A DNA stretch of 64,000 bases from Pseudoips prasinana (taxonomy: Eukaryota; Arthropoda; Insecta; Lepidoptera; Nolidae), in assembly GCA_951640165.1 (NCBI GenBank), contig OX621238.1, positions 22,840,001-22,904,000 on the forward strand, written 5' to 3'. The notes beneath the pieces are model-generated. The model was not told the origin of the DNA. It did no database searches and saw nothing but the letters and a program-made list of their open reading frames with translations. Position numbers and translations under genes: made by a program. Below are positions 22,725-32,873 of the stretch, one piece after another; the first letter of the stretch is position 1; each line of letters opens with the position of its first letter.

Positions 22725-23924
22725 AATGTGTTACTTTGGTTTACGAATTTCATGCTTTAACATGTAGTGTCAATTTCAAATGATAATTTGACTATAAATG
22801 TGAATTTAATTTTCCAATATGACTTGTCTATGTAAAGGGAAAGGGAGAAAAAATGTCGTTTATCTGGCGATTTCTTCTCTTTCTTTCCCATGAGGTCGCT
22901 TAGTACAATTACGTCGAGGTAATGGGAGGTTATGTAAAAAAATGTCGATGAAACATAAAATAAAAGGTTCCTTCACTACTTTGGTATTTTTTTAAATTGT
23001 TGGACATAGCCATATTTACATTTATAATACACATTTTTTGGTTGTAATAAAGTTCTCAAATTAATTATGTTGGCAACAAGTAACATTAAAAATGTAAAAC
23101 TACTATTTTATTATTAATGCCTCATAGAAAAAAAGAAGTTACAATGATAAGCTCGCACAATAACAACAAAATTTGCACGGATAGTTATACACGTTCAAAT
23201 ACCAGTCAAAACAAAAAAAAACGTGTGGTCGAAATGAATTCGATATTAGTTTTACCTCATAAGGTTTATAATCTAACAAAGATTCCTTTTACGCTGTGCG
23301 CTTTGTCTCCGGCGAATTTAGAGTAACTGATTATTATGTGCGTCACGTAGTTGTTTGATTCTGTCTCGATCGTTTTATTGTTGGTTACTTATTCAATAGC
23401 TGGGGATTCTAAGAAATTCCCAGTTTACCTGCATCAGAGTGATGACACGGTAACCTGTAGGTAAGGATAATTCAATTATCTCCGCTCGCAATCTTCCTAC
23501 CATCCTCCCACGGAGGATGCTAAACATGAATATTTACCCAATACCGCAGACCATGATAGACATTTCGGCAATATGAGCCGATCTCGTAAAATACGTATCT
23601 TACGCTCAGGAAATATGGGAGAAAATAAAAATACACGATATTATTCCTGCGATTGTTTATGTAGGAGTGTGAGAGTTCGCAGTTATCTAAAGCTAAATTA
23701 CTAATATAACTCGATAGTAAACTGTATGGATTAATTACTATGGTTACCATGGGTGTAAGGTATCCTATATTATTATTTCAAATCGACTACCTCGTTTGTC
23801 GGAGCGTGCTCAACCGAGCTGGTAATAATAAATGGTTATATCGTGGATTATTATCCCGGGTGGCGCCAAAATTTTTTGATTTTTCAATTAAAAATTATTC
23901 TAAGTATCAGCCCAAATTCATGAA
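22725..23924. other. AT-rich DNA, no supported gene
   Basis: Short frames at 23117-23326 (+) and 23520-23750 (-) show no domain. No repeat named. Confidence 0.45.
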
Positions 23925-24125
23925 ATTGGCGGTATCACACCCTCGTGCCTCGGAGAGCACGTTAAGCCGTCGGTTCTGTACCAAATCTCTTTCCGTTCGT
24001 GTCACTAGTCGTCAAAGTGCCCTTGTGTTAGCGCACACACTCATGCACTATAATATGTCCCGCGCAGATGGCTAATATCCATTGAGACTAGCCGCCGTGT
24101 CTGAAATTCGACCAGGAGGACATTA
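23925..24125 (+). mobile_element. tRNA-derived SINE, 5' truncated
   Basis: Shares 'ctctttccgttcgtg', 'tgcccttgtgttagcgcac', 'actataatatgtcccgcgc' and 'tgaaattcgaccaggagga' with 62033-62352 and 4030-4345. The promoter part is missing. Confidence 0.6.
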
Positions 24126-24389
24126 TTATTTAGCAAATGACACAAAAATCCTATCCCTAGTTTCGTTTACAAACTTATTCCTCATTTTGGATGGATTGTT
24201 AAGGCTAGGCTTATATTTTGTTGGTGCCAATCTGCTACGACAATGCTGAAAGATATATAAATCTTTCTTCTTGGTTACCGGATATTTTTTGTGGGAGTCA
24301 TTTTGGAAAAGGGACAGAAATACTAATAATAATATCTAGGGACAGTGTCACACAGATCATCCTAGCCCCAAACTAAGCAAAGCTTGTAC

Positions 24390-24563
24390 TATGTGTACCA
24401 GGCGACGATATACATACTTATTTAGATAGATAAATACCTAAATACATAGAAAACATCCATGACTCAGAAACAAATATTCGTGCTCGATTGCACTTACCGG
24501 GATTCGTCCCAGGACCACCAGCTTCGTAGGCAGGAGCACTACCAAATAGGCTACGGTGACCTA
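24390..24563 (-). mobile_element. tRNA-derived SINE of a second family
   Basis: On the minus strand an A-box region ('tagcctatttggtagtgctc') and a B box ('ctgggacgaatcccggta') are followed by 'gagcacgaatatttgtttct'. This matches a common lepidopteran tRNA-type SINE, distinct from the one at 4030. Confidence 0.6.
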
Positions 24564-24889
24564 GGTACAGTGTGTTACAGGCGCTTGCGCGCTTTCCCGG
24601 CTGGTAGCGTGTCAGCGCGCACTATTTGATTTGACCAATGAGCGCGCGCGGTGGCGGTAAGCTGGCTGTGATATGGTGTCAACCCATTTTGCGTAAGGTT
24701 GGTGCCACGACGTACTGTTGGCTTATAGTGTATGCGACGATATATTCATCCAATCACATTATGAATAAATTGCCTTCGTACATTTTATCTCAAAATTATA
24801 TTATACGGAATGATAACATGTCAGATGTTACACATCATATGCGACGACTGTAAGGTTCGCGCGTTTCTTTTATCATATTTCCTATGTTT
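24564..24889. other. Unassigned DNA, GC-rich at its left end
   Basis: Bases 24575-24660 are rich in GCGC. A 71-codon frame (24638-24853) has no recognised domain. Confidence 0.4.
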
Positions 24890-25490
24890 TTAGGGTTCCG
24901 TAGCTAAATGGCAAAAAACGGAACCCTTATAGATTCGTCATGTCTGTCTGTCTGTCTGTCAATCCGTCCGTATGTCACAGCCATTTTATTACGAAACTAT
25001 AAGAGCTGTACTGTTGAAACTTGGTAAGTAGATGTATTCTGTGAACCGCATTAAGTTTTACACAAAAATAGAAAAATAATAATAATTTTGGGGGTTCCCC
25101 ATACATAGAACTGAAACTCAAAAATGTTTTTTTCATCGTACCCATACATGTCGGGTATTTATGGATAGGTCTTCAAAAATGATATTAGGGTTCCTAGAAT
25201 CATTTTTTTCTAAACTGAATAGTTTGCGCGAGAGACACTTCCAAAGTGGAAAAATGAGTGTCCCCCCCTGTAACTTCTAAAATAAGAGAATGATAAAACT
25301 AAAAAAAAACTATGATGTAAATTACCAAGTAAACTAACAACGAAAATTGGTTTGAACGAAATCTAGTAAGTAGTTTTTTTTAATGCATCATAAATCGTAA
25401 ACCGCAATTTACCTTTCATCTATACAACTGAAATACTTGCTGCTGCGGAACCCTTCATGGGCGAGTCCGACTCGCACTTGGCCGGTTTTT
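24890..25490. repeat. Lepidopteran interspersed repeat, near full length (~600 bp)
   Basis: Begins 'tagggttccgtagctaaatg' and ends 'gtccgactcgcacttggccg', sequences I know from many lepidopteran genomes. It includes a (TCTG)n microsatellite at about 24944-24959. It has no coding capacity and no clear terminal inverted repeats, so its class is uncertain. A deleted copy lies at 12851-13135. Confidence 0.7.
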
Positions 25491-25535
25491 TATTATATGC
25501 AAGATTTGTGTTGCTAAATTGCTGTATGGCTTACT

Positions 25536-25592
25536 ACGAAGAATATCACCACCGCATCTCATCCCGTGGAGGGTAGAAGTCGGCCTGAGGGA
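25536..25592 (+). mobile_element. Fragment of RTE-derived short element (5' end, inverted)
   Basis: 'gaatatcaccaccgcatct' and 'catcccgtggagggtagaag' match the RTE 5'-end region found at 45.1 kb and in the short elements. Confidence 0.5.
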
Positions 25593-25667
25593 ATTAGAAT
25601 TATAATTTCTATTTCATAAAAAAAAAAAACTATTTCTGGTATAGTAAATGGAGGAAAGATAGGTTAT

Positions 25668-25931
25668 TGGAACGAAGTTCCTTATCGCGCGTTGTGAAAG
25701 GGGGCTAGACGGAAAAAAATTCTTACGAAAAGTTGTCACGACACTTTTTGCAGCTGTGCGGCGTGCGCATGTTTCTCTGTCTCTCTCTCTCTCTCTCTCT
25801 TATTGAAAGCAAGCCAGATATTTTCATTTCTATTTTGCATTGAACAGTGTGGTGTCGCGACGATTATTTTTGTTGAGTGTATACAGGTTTTTTGTACATA
25901 ATAAATAATAAGAAATAACTTCGTTCCATCC
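25668..25931. mobile_element. MITE-like element with GGAACGAAGTT inverted ends
   Basis: Left 'ttggaacgaagttccttat' faces right 'aataacttcgttccat' about 260 bp apart. The interior has a (TC)n run at 25781-25801. No ORF of note. The terminal inverted repeats and size suggest a MITE; superfamily unknown. Confidence 0.5.
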
Positions 25932-26004
25932 GGGTGTCCCTTGACACCTCTCAAGTTTTTTTTTCTACCTAGGTTTATACGCAAAGATTTCATGCCCACA
26001 CTAT

Positions 26005-26245
26005 GATTGGCCCGTCTTGGTATGAGTGAACCTCCTGAAGGTGCCGTAGACGACTTCGAGATTCCGGATGAAACCCAAAGCGGGAATCAGAACCAGAGTC
26101 CATGAAGGCCGCCACCCCTATGAAACCAACTTCATGCAACCTCCGTCGCACCCGTCTGCCAAGCGTGGCGATCATGGCCATATCTTCCATTCTTGGGGGA
26201 GGCTCTTGCCCTGCAGTGGATGTAATTCGGCTGATATGATGTTGG
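26005..26245 (-). mobile_element. RTE-derived short element, divergent member
   Basis: Minus-strand reading ends 'tacatccactgcagggc' reversed into the RTE tail; plus strand shows 'gtctgccaagcgtggcgat' and 'ctgcagtggatgtaattcgg' followed by 'ctgatatgatg'. Its arrangement differs from 63004-63237, with an unrelated left half, so it may be a chimera. Confidence 0.45.
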
Positions 26246-26894
26246 TAAATCAACTTCCAAGTGCATGATTTTACTTGTTTTGAAGTAAATGGCATCAATA
26301 CAGATTTATAGGTGGATCTACCTTGTCGGGCTACGGAACCTTTGAACAGGGTAGATTGTTTGTTTTCATACATGCTCAACCGGCCCCCAATTCTCAAACC
26401 CCAAGAATACAAACTTTTGATAAGCCTGTATTACAAAGTTCCACAAGATTGTTTTCGTTTTAAACCTTCGTGATATTATTTAGCTACTAAAGTTTTAGCC
26501 CGGGTTTATCGAACGGGTGATCCAAATTCTCAATTTGAACACACTAAGCGCTAAGTGTATACGCTGGTGGTTTGGTACTTTGCCTGTTTTTATTTTATTA
26601 AGTTAAGGGGATATCCAATATTTGGTGCGTGTACTTTGGCTATATTATTCAGTATCGCTGAATACAAAAGCATATAACTAAGTTAATATTTGTACAAACT
26701 TTATTTCAATGTGTGTGTATATGTGTTCAATAAAAACATTTTCTTCTTCTTTTCTTCTTCATAATAGTTTGAATTTTTTTCGACTGAATACCCTCTAATA
26801 ATTTATGTTTTTCCTATCAGCCACGAAATTTTGACTAATCATTTGAATTGATTATGTTTAACGAAGTTATTACCATTGTTTATGGTCATATCAA
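26246..26894. other. AT-rich DNA, nothing recognised
   Basis: No supported gene. A (TTC)n stretch lies at about 26740-26760. Confidence 0.45.
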
Positions 26895-27062
26895 GGCGTG
26901 GTTACTCTATAGATGGGTGATCGCAAAACGACACAATTTCTTAGCATCTCCGTATCTCAGAGGGCACGTTACTTGTCGGCAGTTGTTAAACAACAGTCGT
27001 TAAGCCATGTCATTGACCAACTGAGTGGCTTGAACAATCCTGACACCAGGGTAATACGATAA
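26895..27062 (+). mobile_element. 5S-rRNA-like SINE, copy 3 (5' truncated)
   Basis: Starts within the 5S-like region ('atagatgggtgatcgcaaa') and continues with 'catctccgtatctcagagg', 'aaacaacagtcgttaagcc' and 'ctgacaccagggtaat'. More diverged than copies 1, 2 and 4. Confidence 0.6.
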
Positions 27063-27064
27063 AG

Positions 27065-27765
27065 TGGCACTCTACAAAAGAAGTAGACAATGCTATCAAT
27101 ATTATCTATCTAAACAACAGAACATAATGTAATCGGAAATAGTCTTATTAAAGAATGCCCATTACCAATTACTCAGAGTTTTCCTACTTCTTGGCTGGTT
27201 GATTTCGTTTTCCACGAACCATTTATCTTTGGCTCTGCGGTCCATTATGTTAACGACCGTGCAAATAGTTCCGGAAGGAATAACGTAACATAAAAGAAAA
27301 TTAACTGACACCTTTAGGAATATAGCTGTGTGTATTGATTACTTCCATTAGGTATATTTATGGTACTAACAATATTGTCTGAAGTACATTAAGATGTAGA
27401 TTAGGTGTCGTGTCCATACGGAATGGCATTGTTTTGTTATGACTTCTGAATTTAGATATTCGATGAATATTTCTAAAGATTTTCTTGGTACCTACTTATT
27501 TTTTATGTTTAGATTATGAAGCGCTATTTGTTTTGTTTTAAGACATCGGCTGCACTGGGGTTATAAATCCCTATATCGCGGGGTATCTTACAAACATAAT
27601 TATTGGACACACAGTATACCCAAACTCAGAACAATTACTTAAGGGCTTCACTATTATAGTTGTCCTGTGTGGACACGAAGTGGCGAGGCGACTGTCCTGC
27701 CGCCGACCGACTGGTGTGACGTGACGTGTGGCGCACGTGCAGTTAAATATCTTCGCTATTCTTAA
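27065..27765. other. AT-rich DNA, no supported gene
   Basis: No ORF with a recognisable domain; ends at the LTR below. Confidence 0.45.
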
Positions 27766-27977
27766 TGTTGGCAGAGTAATATACAGGGACAATTAAATAA
27801 AAACGTAATGATTACTTTAACACGCATGCATTTATTCCGGCACTCAACTAGGAACTAACTTAATAGATAATACGGCGCGCGCGGGCGCATCGGCCGGCTC
27901 GTGCCTATATACCTACATACAGCCAAGCATAAAACATTCAGGTAGGCACAAGCTCGCTACGTCGTCTATCTTCAACA
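27766..27977 (-). mobile_element. Copia-type LTR with adjacent polypurine tract
   Basis: On the minus strand the 212-bp block begins TGTTGAAGATAGACGACG and ends CTGCCAACA, giving the TG..CA ends with TGTTG/CAACA typical of Ty1/copia LTRs. It is directly preceded by a purine run CGAGGGGAGG (27978-27987), the expected plus-strand primer. An AATAAA signal lies inside (27831-27836 region). This makes it the 3' LTR of a minus-strand element whose internal part is cut off near 28088, where the LINE begins. No pol sequence remains. Confidence 0.65.
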
Positions 27978-28087
27978 CCTCCCCTCGAAGTAGTGAGCGA
28001 TCCAAACACTTACACACGGTTCATTTATTCATTAGTTAAATAATAATGCACACACTCATAATGTTTTGATGCACACAAACCTTTCGT

Positions 28088-29913
28088 CAAAACATATATT
28101 AAATATCGTAATATATGTAATCAGGCAGCCAAAACCCTGAAAATTAACTATTATAAAAATAAATTGTACCAGAATTATAAAAATAACAAAGGTACTTGGG
28201 ATACAGTCAAGGAGCTATGCCATATGAGAAATAAAAACGCTCAATCAACTGCTTTACTAAGCCTTCTACCATCTCCAAACCAATCCCTCGACCAAGTAAA
28301 CTCTTTTTTCACGTCAGTTGGTAAAGTACAGATATACTGAATAAACTAAACACGAATGAGGATCAGTTACTGAAAAATATGACCTCTATCAAAAACATTG
28401 ATTCAATGTGCCTATAGCCTACAAACTTTATAGAAATAGACAAAATTATCCGTAATCTCAGAACTCGTAGCACACCAGGATTAGACTGCATTACTACTAC
28501 TATCCCAAAAAATTCCCACGCAATTTTATGTACCATGATAGCTCATCTTTGCAATCTTAGTATTTCCACTGGGATATTTCCTACAATTTTTAAGAAGGCA
28601 GTAGTTGTTCCAATATATAAAGGTGTATTACTCAGCACAATAAGCAAGTTTATTGAAAAGGTTATTAACATCCGTCTAACTAGCTTTCTTGAATCTAAAC
28701 GTCTATTAGCCGATAAACAATATGGATTTCGCTCAGGTAGGAACACAGAAGACGCTATAGCCGATCTTTCCCAAACAGTCACAAAAACCCTAGACAGAGA
28801 AGACAAATGCATAGCTATCTTCATAGATCTCAAAAAAGCATTCGACACCGTGTCTACTCCAATACTATTACTGAAATTGGAGGATCTAGGGATACGTGGG
28901 CATGCACTTAACTGGTTTCGCGACTACCTGTCCAACAGAAGCCAAATTGTGAAAATTGGCGACGTACTCAGCTCTAGCCTCCCCGTCACTTATGGCATTC
29001 CGCAAGGAAGCATGCTTGGCCCTACCCTTTTTTTAGCCTACGTCGTCAATAGCCTATGCAAACATAAAATAGAAAATTGCAGAACACTAGCCTTCGCAGA
29101 CGATACAGCTCTCATTTTCTGGGGTGAATCGTGGTCACACGTAAAGAAATCGGCGGAAACGGGTCTAACAACAATAATGAAATGGCTCGATTGTAATCTC
29201 CTAACTATTAATATTTCGAAAACAAAATATATATGTTTCAGAATCTCTGAAACCACCAAACCGGCGACCGATTTTAATATTAAGGCACACGACCACCAGT
29301 GTCCCAGGGATACAAAATCGGGTATTACATGCCTTTGTCCTAACATTATCCAAACAGAAACTCACAAATACCTTGGAATTATAATCGATAAAAACATGAA
29401 TTGGAAACCGCACATTGCTGAACTTAGTAAACGGATTCGTAAACTTCTCCATGTTTTCAGAAACCTCAGAGAATCTGCTGACGCCAAACTCATTACAAAT
29501 ATTTACCTTGCTCTTGGCCAATCACTGTTGTCATACTGTATACCCGTGTGCTGCGAGCCGCGACAACGCACCTCCTAGAACTAGAGAGAGCGCAAAGGGC
29601 TGTTATCAAAGTTATGTTGCGAAAGCCTAGAATGTACCAAACGGATACTTTATATGAAGAAGCTAACCTCCTGACAATGAGACAACTATTCATATTTCAC
29701 TCGGTTTTGCGCCACCATAAAGCAATTGTCCCCTCCCAACTACCCCAATTCAAAAGAAGAATACGCACATATGTCCCCTCTTTCAACACCACTTTCGCGC
29801 GAAGACAACTGTCATATACTGGTCCATACCTCTATAGATACTTCCATGATTTAAAACCAATCTTTAAAATGAGCAGAATAAGCCTAAAAGAAAACTTGAA
29901 AAACAGTTTATAA
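28088..29913 (+). pseudogene. Jockey-group LINE ORF2, plus-strand copy (RT)
   Basis: The open part 28535-29578 has motifs IFIDLKKAFDTV (95-106, motif A), YGIPQGSMLGP (152-162, motif B), FADDTALIFWG (187-197, catalytic FADD) and YLGIIIDKNMNWK. The frame shifts near 29548-29578 and the C-terminal tail continues to TAA at 29911. Upstream, 28120-28530 is decayed endonuclease-RT linker with shifts. The YRPIS motif is deleted: YKG runs directly into LLSTISK, and the minus-strand copy at 36.1 kb shows the same loss. The element is 5' truncated at about 28088 and ends in a (CA)n tract. The clade within Jockey/I groups is not certain. Confidence 0.8.
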
Positions 29914-29989
29914 GGGCTAGGTTACCGTGAAACGGAAAATATACTAAAAGTTATTATTTAAATTTTTAGCCATATTCAATGTGATACAA

Positions 29990-30095
29990 TACACATACAC
30001 ATTCACGCACACACGCGTGCAACACACACACACACACATAAACAAACCCACACCACACACAGACACACACACACACACACACACATATGCGCACA
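29990..30095. repeat. (CA)n microsatellite at LINE 3' end
   Basis: Alternating CA/ACAC runs, imperfect, follow the LINE's 3' UTR by about 80 bp. It may be the element's own microsatellite tail. Confidence 0.75.
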
Positions 30096-30913
30096 CAACC
30101 TGGCACACAAATGCACACTCATTTATTTTTATTTTATTTTAAAAAAAGGTAAACAGTAATAAAGACTAAAAATAAACAAGTTTAATTAATACATAAATTC
30201 AAATAAATACATACATGATATTAGCATAATCCCTTGCAATGTTACTTTTAAGATAAACTTTGTTACAGTTATTTACAATATTACATCTCTTGTAGTTACT
30301 GCAATATATAGTGAATCTTGTAACTTGTACCACCCACCAAACACTATGTAGGTGTGGGTAACACTGTGGGTGGGCGTGCTAGGTCGGAAAACCTCCTCGC
30401 GAGCCCAAGGCTACTGGTTCCATTCGAATACTCATATTCGGTGGGAACAGAAGTTTATGGGACGGTGCACGCCGGGCGCAGGTAGTAATCGTTTCTCGGA
30501 TTGGGATATGGTCGGAATTCCGCGACGACCACCCGCGTGTTTGTGCCGTGCGCGGGGACCCGTACGGGGGGATGAAGGAGTCCTGGAGGTTGAGTCGGTG
30601 AGGGGTCGGGTAGTTGTTATCCCTCACCCGCAACACGCCTCTTTGGTCCGGATTTCCCCTTACACGGGCGGTCGGGGTCTAGCCGGGCCTCGATTAATCG
30701 GCTGCGACGTCCGGTCGCCGGCCGTCAAGGCTAGCCAAGGGAAGGCGTATCTGCAGGTGGCGTCTGGGCCGGCCCCAGTGTGTCGGTCTGCAGACGAAGG
30801 CGCGCGTCGTGCTGGACGTTGGGCTGTCCAGTATCGGTTCGCGTTGGAGGTCTCGCAGATTGGTGCTCGTAAAGCATCCCCTTTGAGGGCTTGGTGGAGG
30901 GTGGGGAATTGGG

Positions 30914-32801
30914 TTGGTGAACGCTGTTTTGACATTTATGGAAGGAAAAAATAATTTACAAATTGCCCAACCGACAGTTAAGGAAATCGCCTTAACTTCT
31001 GAGGAGCTTGCGGGTGTGCCAGGTGTGGTGCACCCCATAGCAGATGAAGAGACGAAGGCAGCGAAGGCTACTTCTAAGAAGAAGGCCGCTAGAAAGGTCA
31101 GGGAGACCTTTTCCCGTCCGGCCACTCCAGTACCTGGACCATTGGGGGAACAAGCCGCGGGCACGGAGAGTAATAGCTCCCTTAGGTCCGCGGTGTCAAT
31201 GGAGTCCCTGGATAGCCGAGCGGATACTCCGAGGGGGAAACGCCGGATCACCGCGGGACAGGGAGGGCGTCCAGGGTAGGCGCCCAGATTAAGGAGGACT
31301 AGCAGGAGCTTACTGGAGCTAGAGAACCAGAGGCTGCGCTCCCAGCTGGCCTCCCTGGAGGCGCGTGTGGCCGCCATTTCGGCGGCGATGGCGGAGCTTC
31401 GCCGGGGTGAAGTTGCGAATTTTTTGCCTCTGACGTCTCCATCCCGGCCGTCGGAACCTGCTCCGCAAGCGCCGCCGACGTTGAGATCGTCTCCGCCACC
31501 AGCACCGGTTGACTGCGCTCCAGCATCACCACATCCGGCCTCAGCAACACAGAGGAGCAATTTGAAAGCTCCTCTTTCGGTTCCTGCCCGGGGACATCAG
31601 ACCTCTCCCGAAGAGAGGTTTGCGGCCATAATGGACCGCAAAATGAGAGGAATGGGGCGCATCTGGGACCAACGTCTAGTCCTGATGCGCCAGGAGGTCA
31701 TGGCGGAGATCTTCTCGGGCAGGGCCATCCGCCCGCCGCTCGCTGGGAGTGCAGCACCGCCCCAGTTACCACCCATCGCGAAGGCCACGACGGGCGGAAA
31801 GCGGGGTGGCCGGCGTCTGAGACAACGGGCTGCCGCTGCGGAGGCTGCTGCGGCTCGAGCTGCGACGATGCCGGTGCGGTCAGCGCCACCGCCACCTGCC
31901 GAGGGCACATGGGCCCAGGTGATTGGCCGAAAGGCTAGGGCTAAAGCTGCCCGATTGAATCAGCCACCGCCGCCTCCGCCAAAGAGGCCGATAGCACTGC
32001 CGCGACCTCCACCATCCGCGGCAGTGACTATTAACCTGCCATCGACCTCGGCCACTACCATGGCTGAGGTCATGAAGATGGCAAGGACCAAGGTCCAATT
32101 GAAGGACCTAGGCCTAGAAGCGGGCCTGCGCCCTAAGAGGGCTTTGACCGGGGGTCTCATTTTGAGAATCCCCGGTCCAGAGGGATCCGCGAAGGCGGAG
32201 GCCCTCACATCTCGCCTCAGGGAAGCCTTGGCTGAAACGGGTGCAGTGGTGGCGCACCCTGTGGCGATGGGGGAGCTCCGGGTGCTAGACCTGGACGACT
32301 CCACCGACCCCACTGAGGTAGCTGAAACAATAGCCACGATGGGAGGATGCGCCGTTGCCGACGTAAAGGTCGGCGAAATTCGTTATTCCCCGTCGGGTTC
32401 GGTGCCCACTAGTGGCCGCCCGCAAATTAGCGGCAATCGGCCGGGTACTAGTGGGCTGGATGTCGGTCCGAGTGGTATCGCTGCCACCCAGAGCTCTCCA
32501 GTGCTACCGCTGCCTGGAGAGGGGGCATGTCAGGGCTCGGTGTACCGGATGCGACCGGAGTGCATCGTGCTTCGTCTGTGGCCAACAGGGCCACAAGGCG
32601 AAGGAATGCACGGCGCGCGCCCCTTATTGCGTGGTGTGTGCCGACCTTGGCAGGCCGGCAAACCATCGCCTGGGCAGCGGTAGGTGTACGACACCTAAAC
32701 GAAAGGGAGCGGGACGTCCTGCCACGTCCACTCCTACATCGTCGCGGTCCAACGATCCGAGCTCTGGCCCCGGTAGGGCGATTGTAAGTAATATGTTGTA
32801 A
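30914..32801 (+). pseudogene. R1-clade ORF1 (gag-like, zinc knuckles)
   Basis: Begins MVNAVLTFMEGKNN and runs through a Lys/Ala-rich segment to an in-frame TAG at 31277-31279, after which the same frame is open to 32683. It includes a coiled-coil-like stretch (LELENQRLRSQLASLEARV), a Pro/Ala-rich region and the conserved R1 core (LDLDDSTDPTEVAETIA). Near 32455 the frame shifts; the new frame (to 32801) carries two zinc knuckles, CYRCLERGHVRARC and CFVCGQQGHKAKEC, plus a third CxxC-H-C-like cluster. In R1 elements this protein binds element RNA. The stop and the frameshift inactivate it. Confidence 0.8.
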
Positions 32802-32803
32802 GT

Positions 32804-32870
32804 AATAAGTTGGGGGGGAAAGAATGTTTAGACCTCCATGGTCTAAACATTCTTTCCCCCCCAACTTATT
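32804..32870. repeat. 67-bp palindrome between R1 ORF1 and ORF2
   Basis: Two perfect 31-bp arms (32804-32834, 32840-32870) around a 5-base loop. It contains runs of seven G and seven C. It lies just after the ORF1 stop and four bases before the ORF2 reading frame resumes, replacing the normal inter-ORF sequence. Confidence 0.85.
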
Positions 32871-32873
32871 TTG

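Noticed and set aside
25781..25801. (TC)n run as a regulatory GAGA site
   Set aside because: It is a simple microsatellite inside a MITE-like element, with no gene nearby.
30352..30954. 200-codon plus-strand ORF at the start of the R1 element
   Set aside because: It lies in the GC-rich 5' UTR and overlaps the start of ORF1 in another frame; no R1-like motif is present in it.
30694..31560. 288-codon minus-strand ORF over the R1 5' region
   Set aside because: It is antisense to R1 ORF1 in GC-rich sequence where stops are rare. The same applies to the 262-codon minus frame at 35048-35836 and the plus frames opposite 52439-53146.
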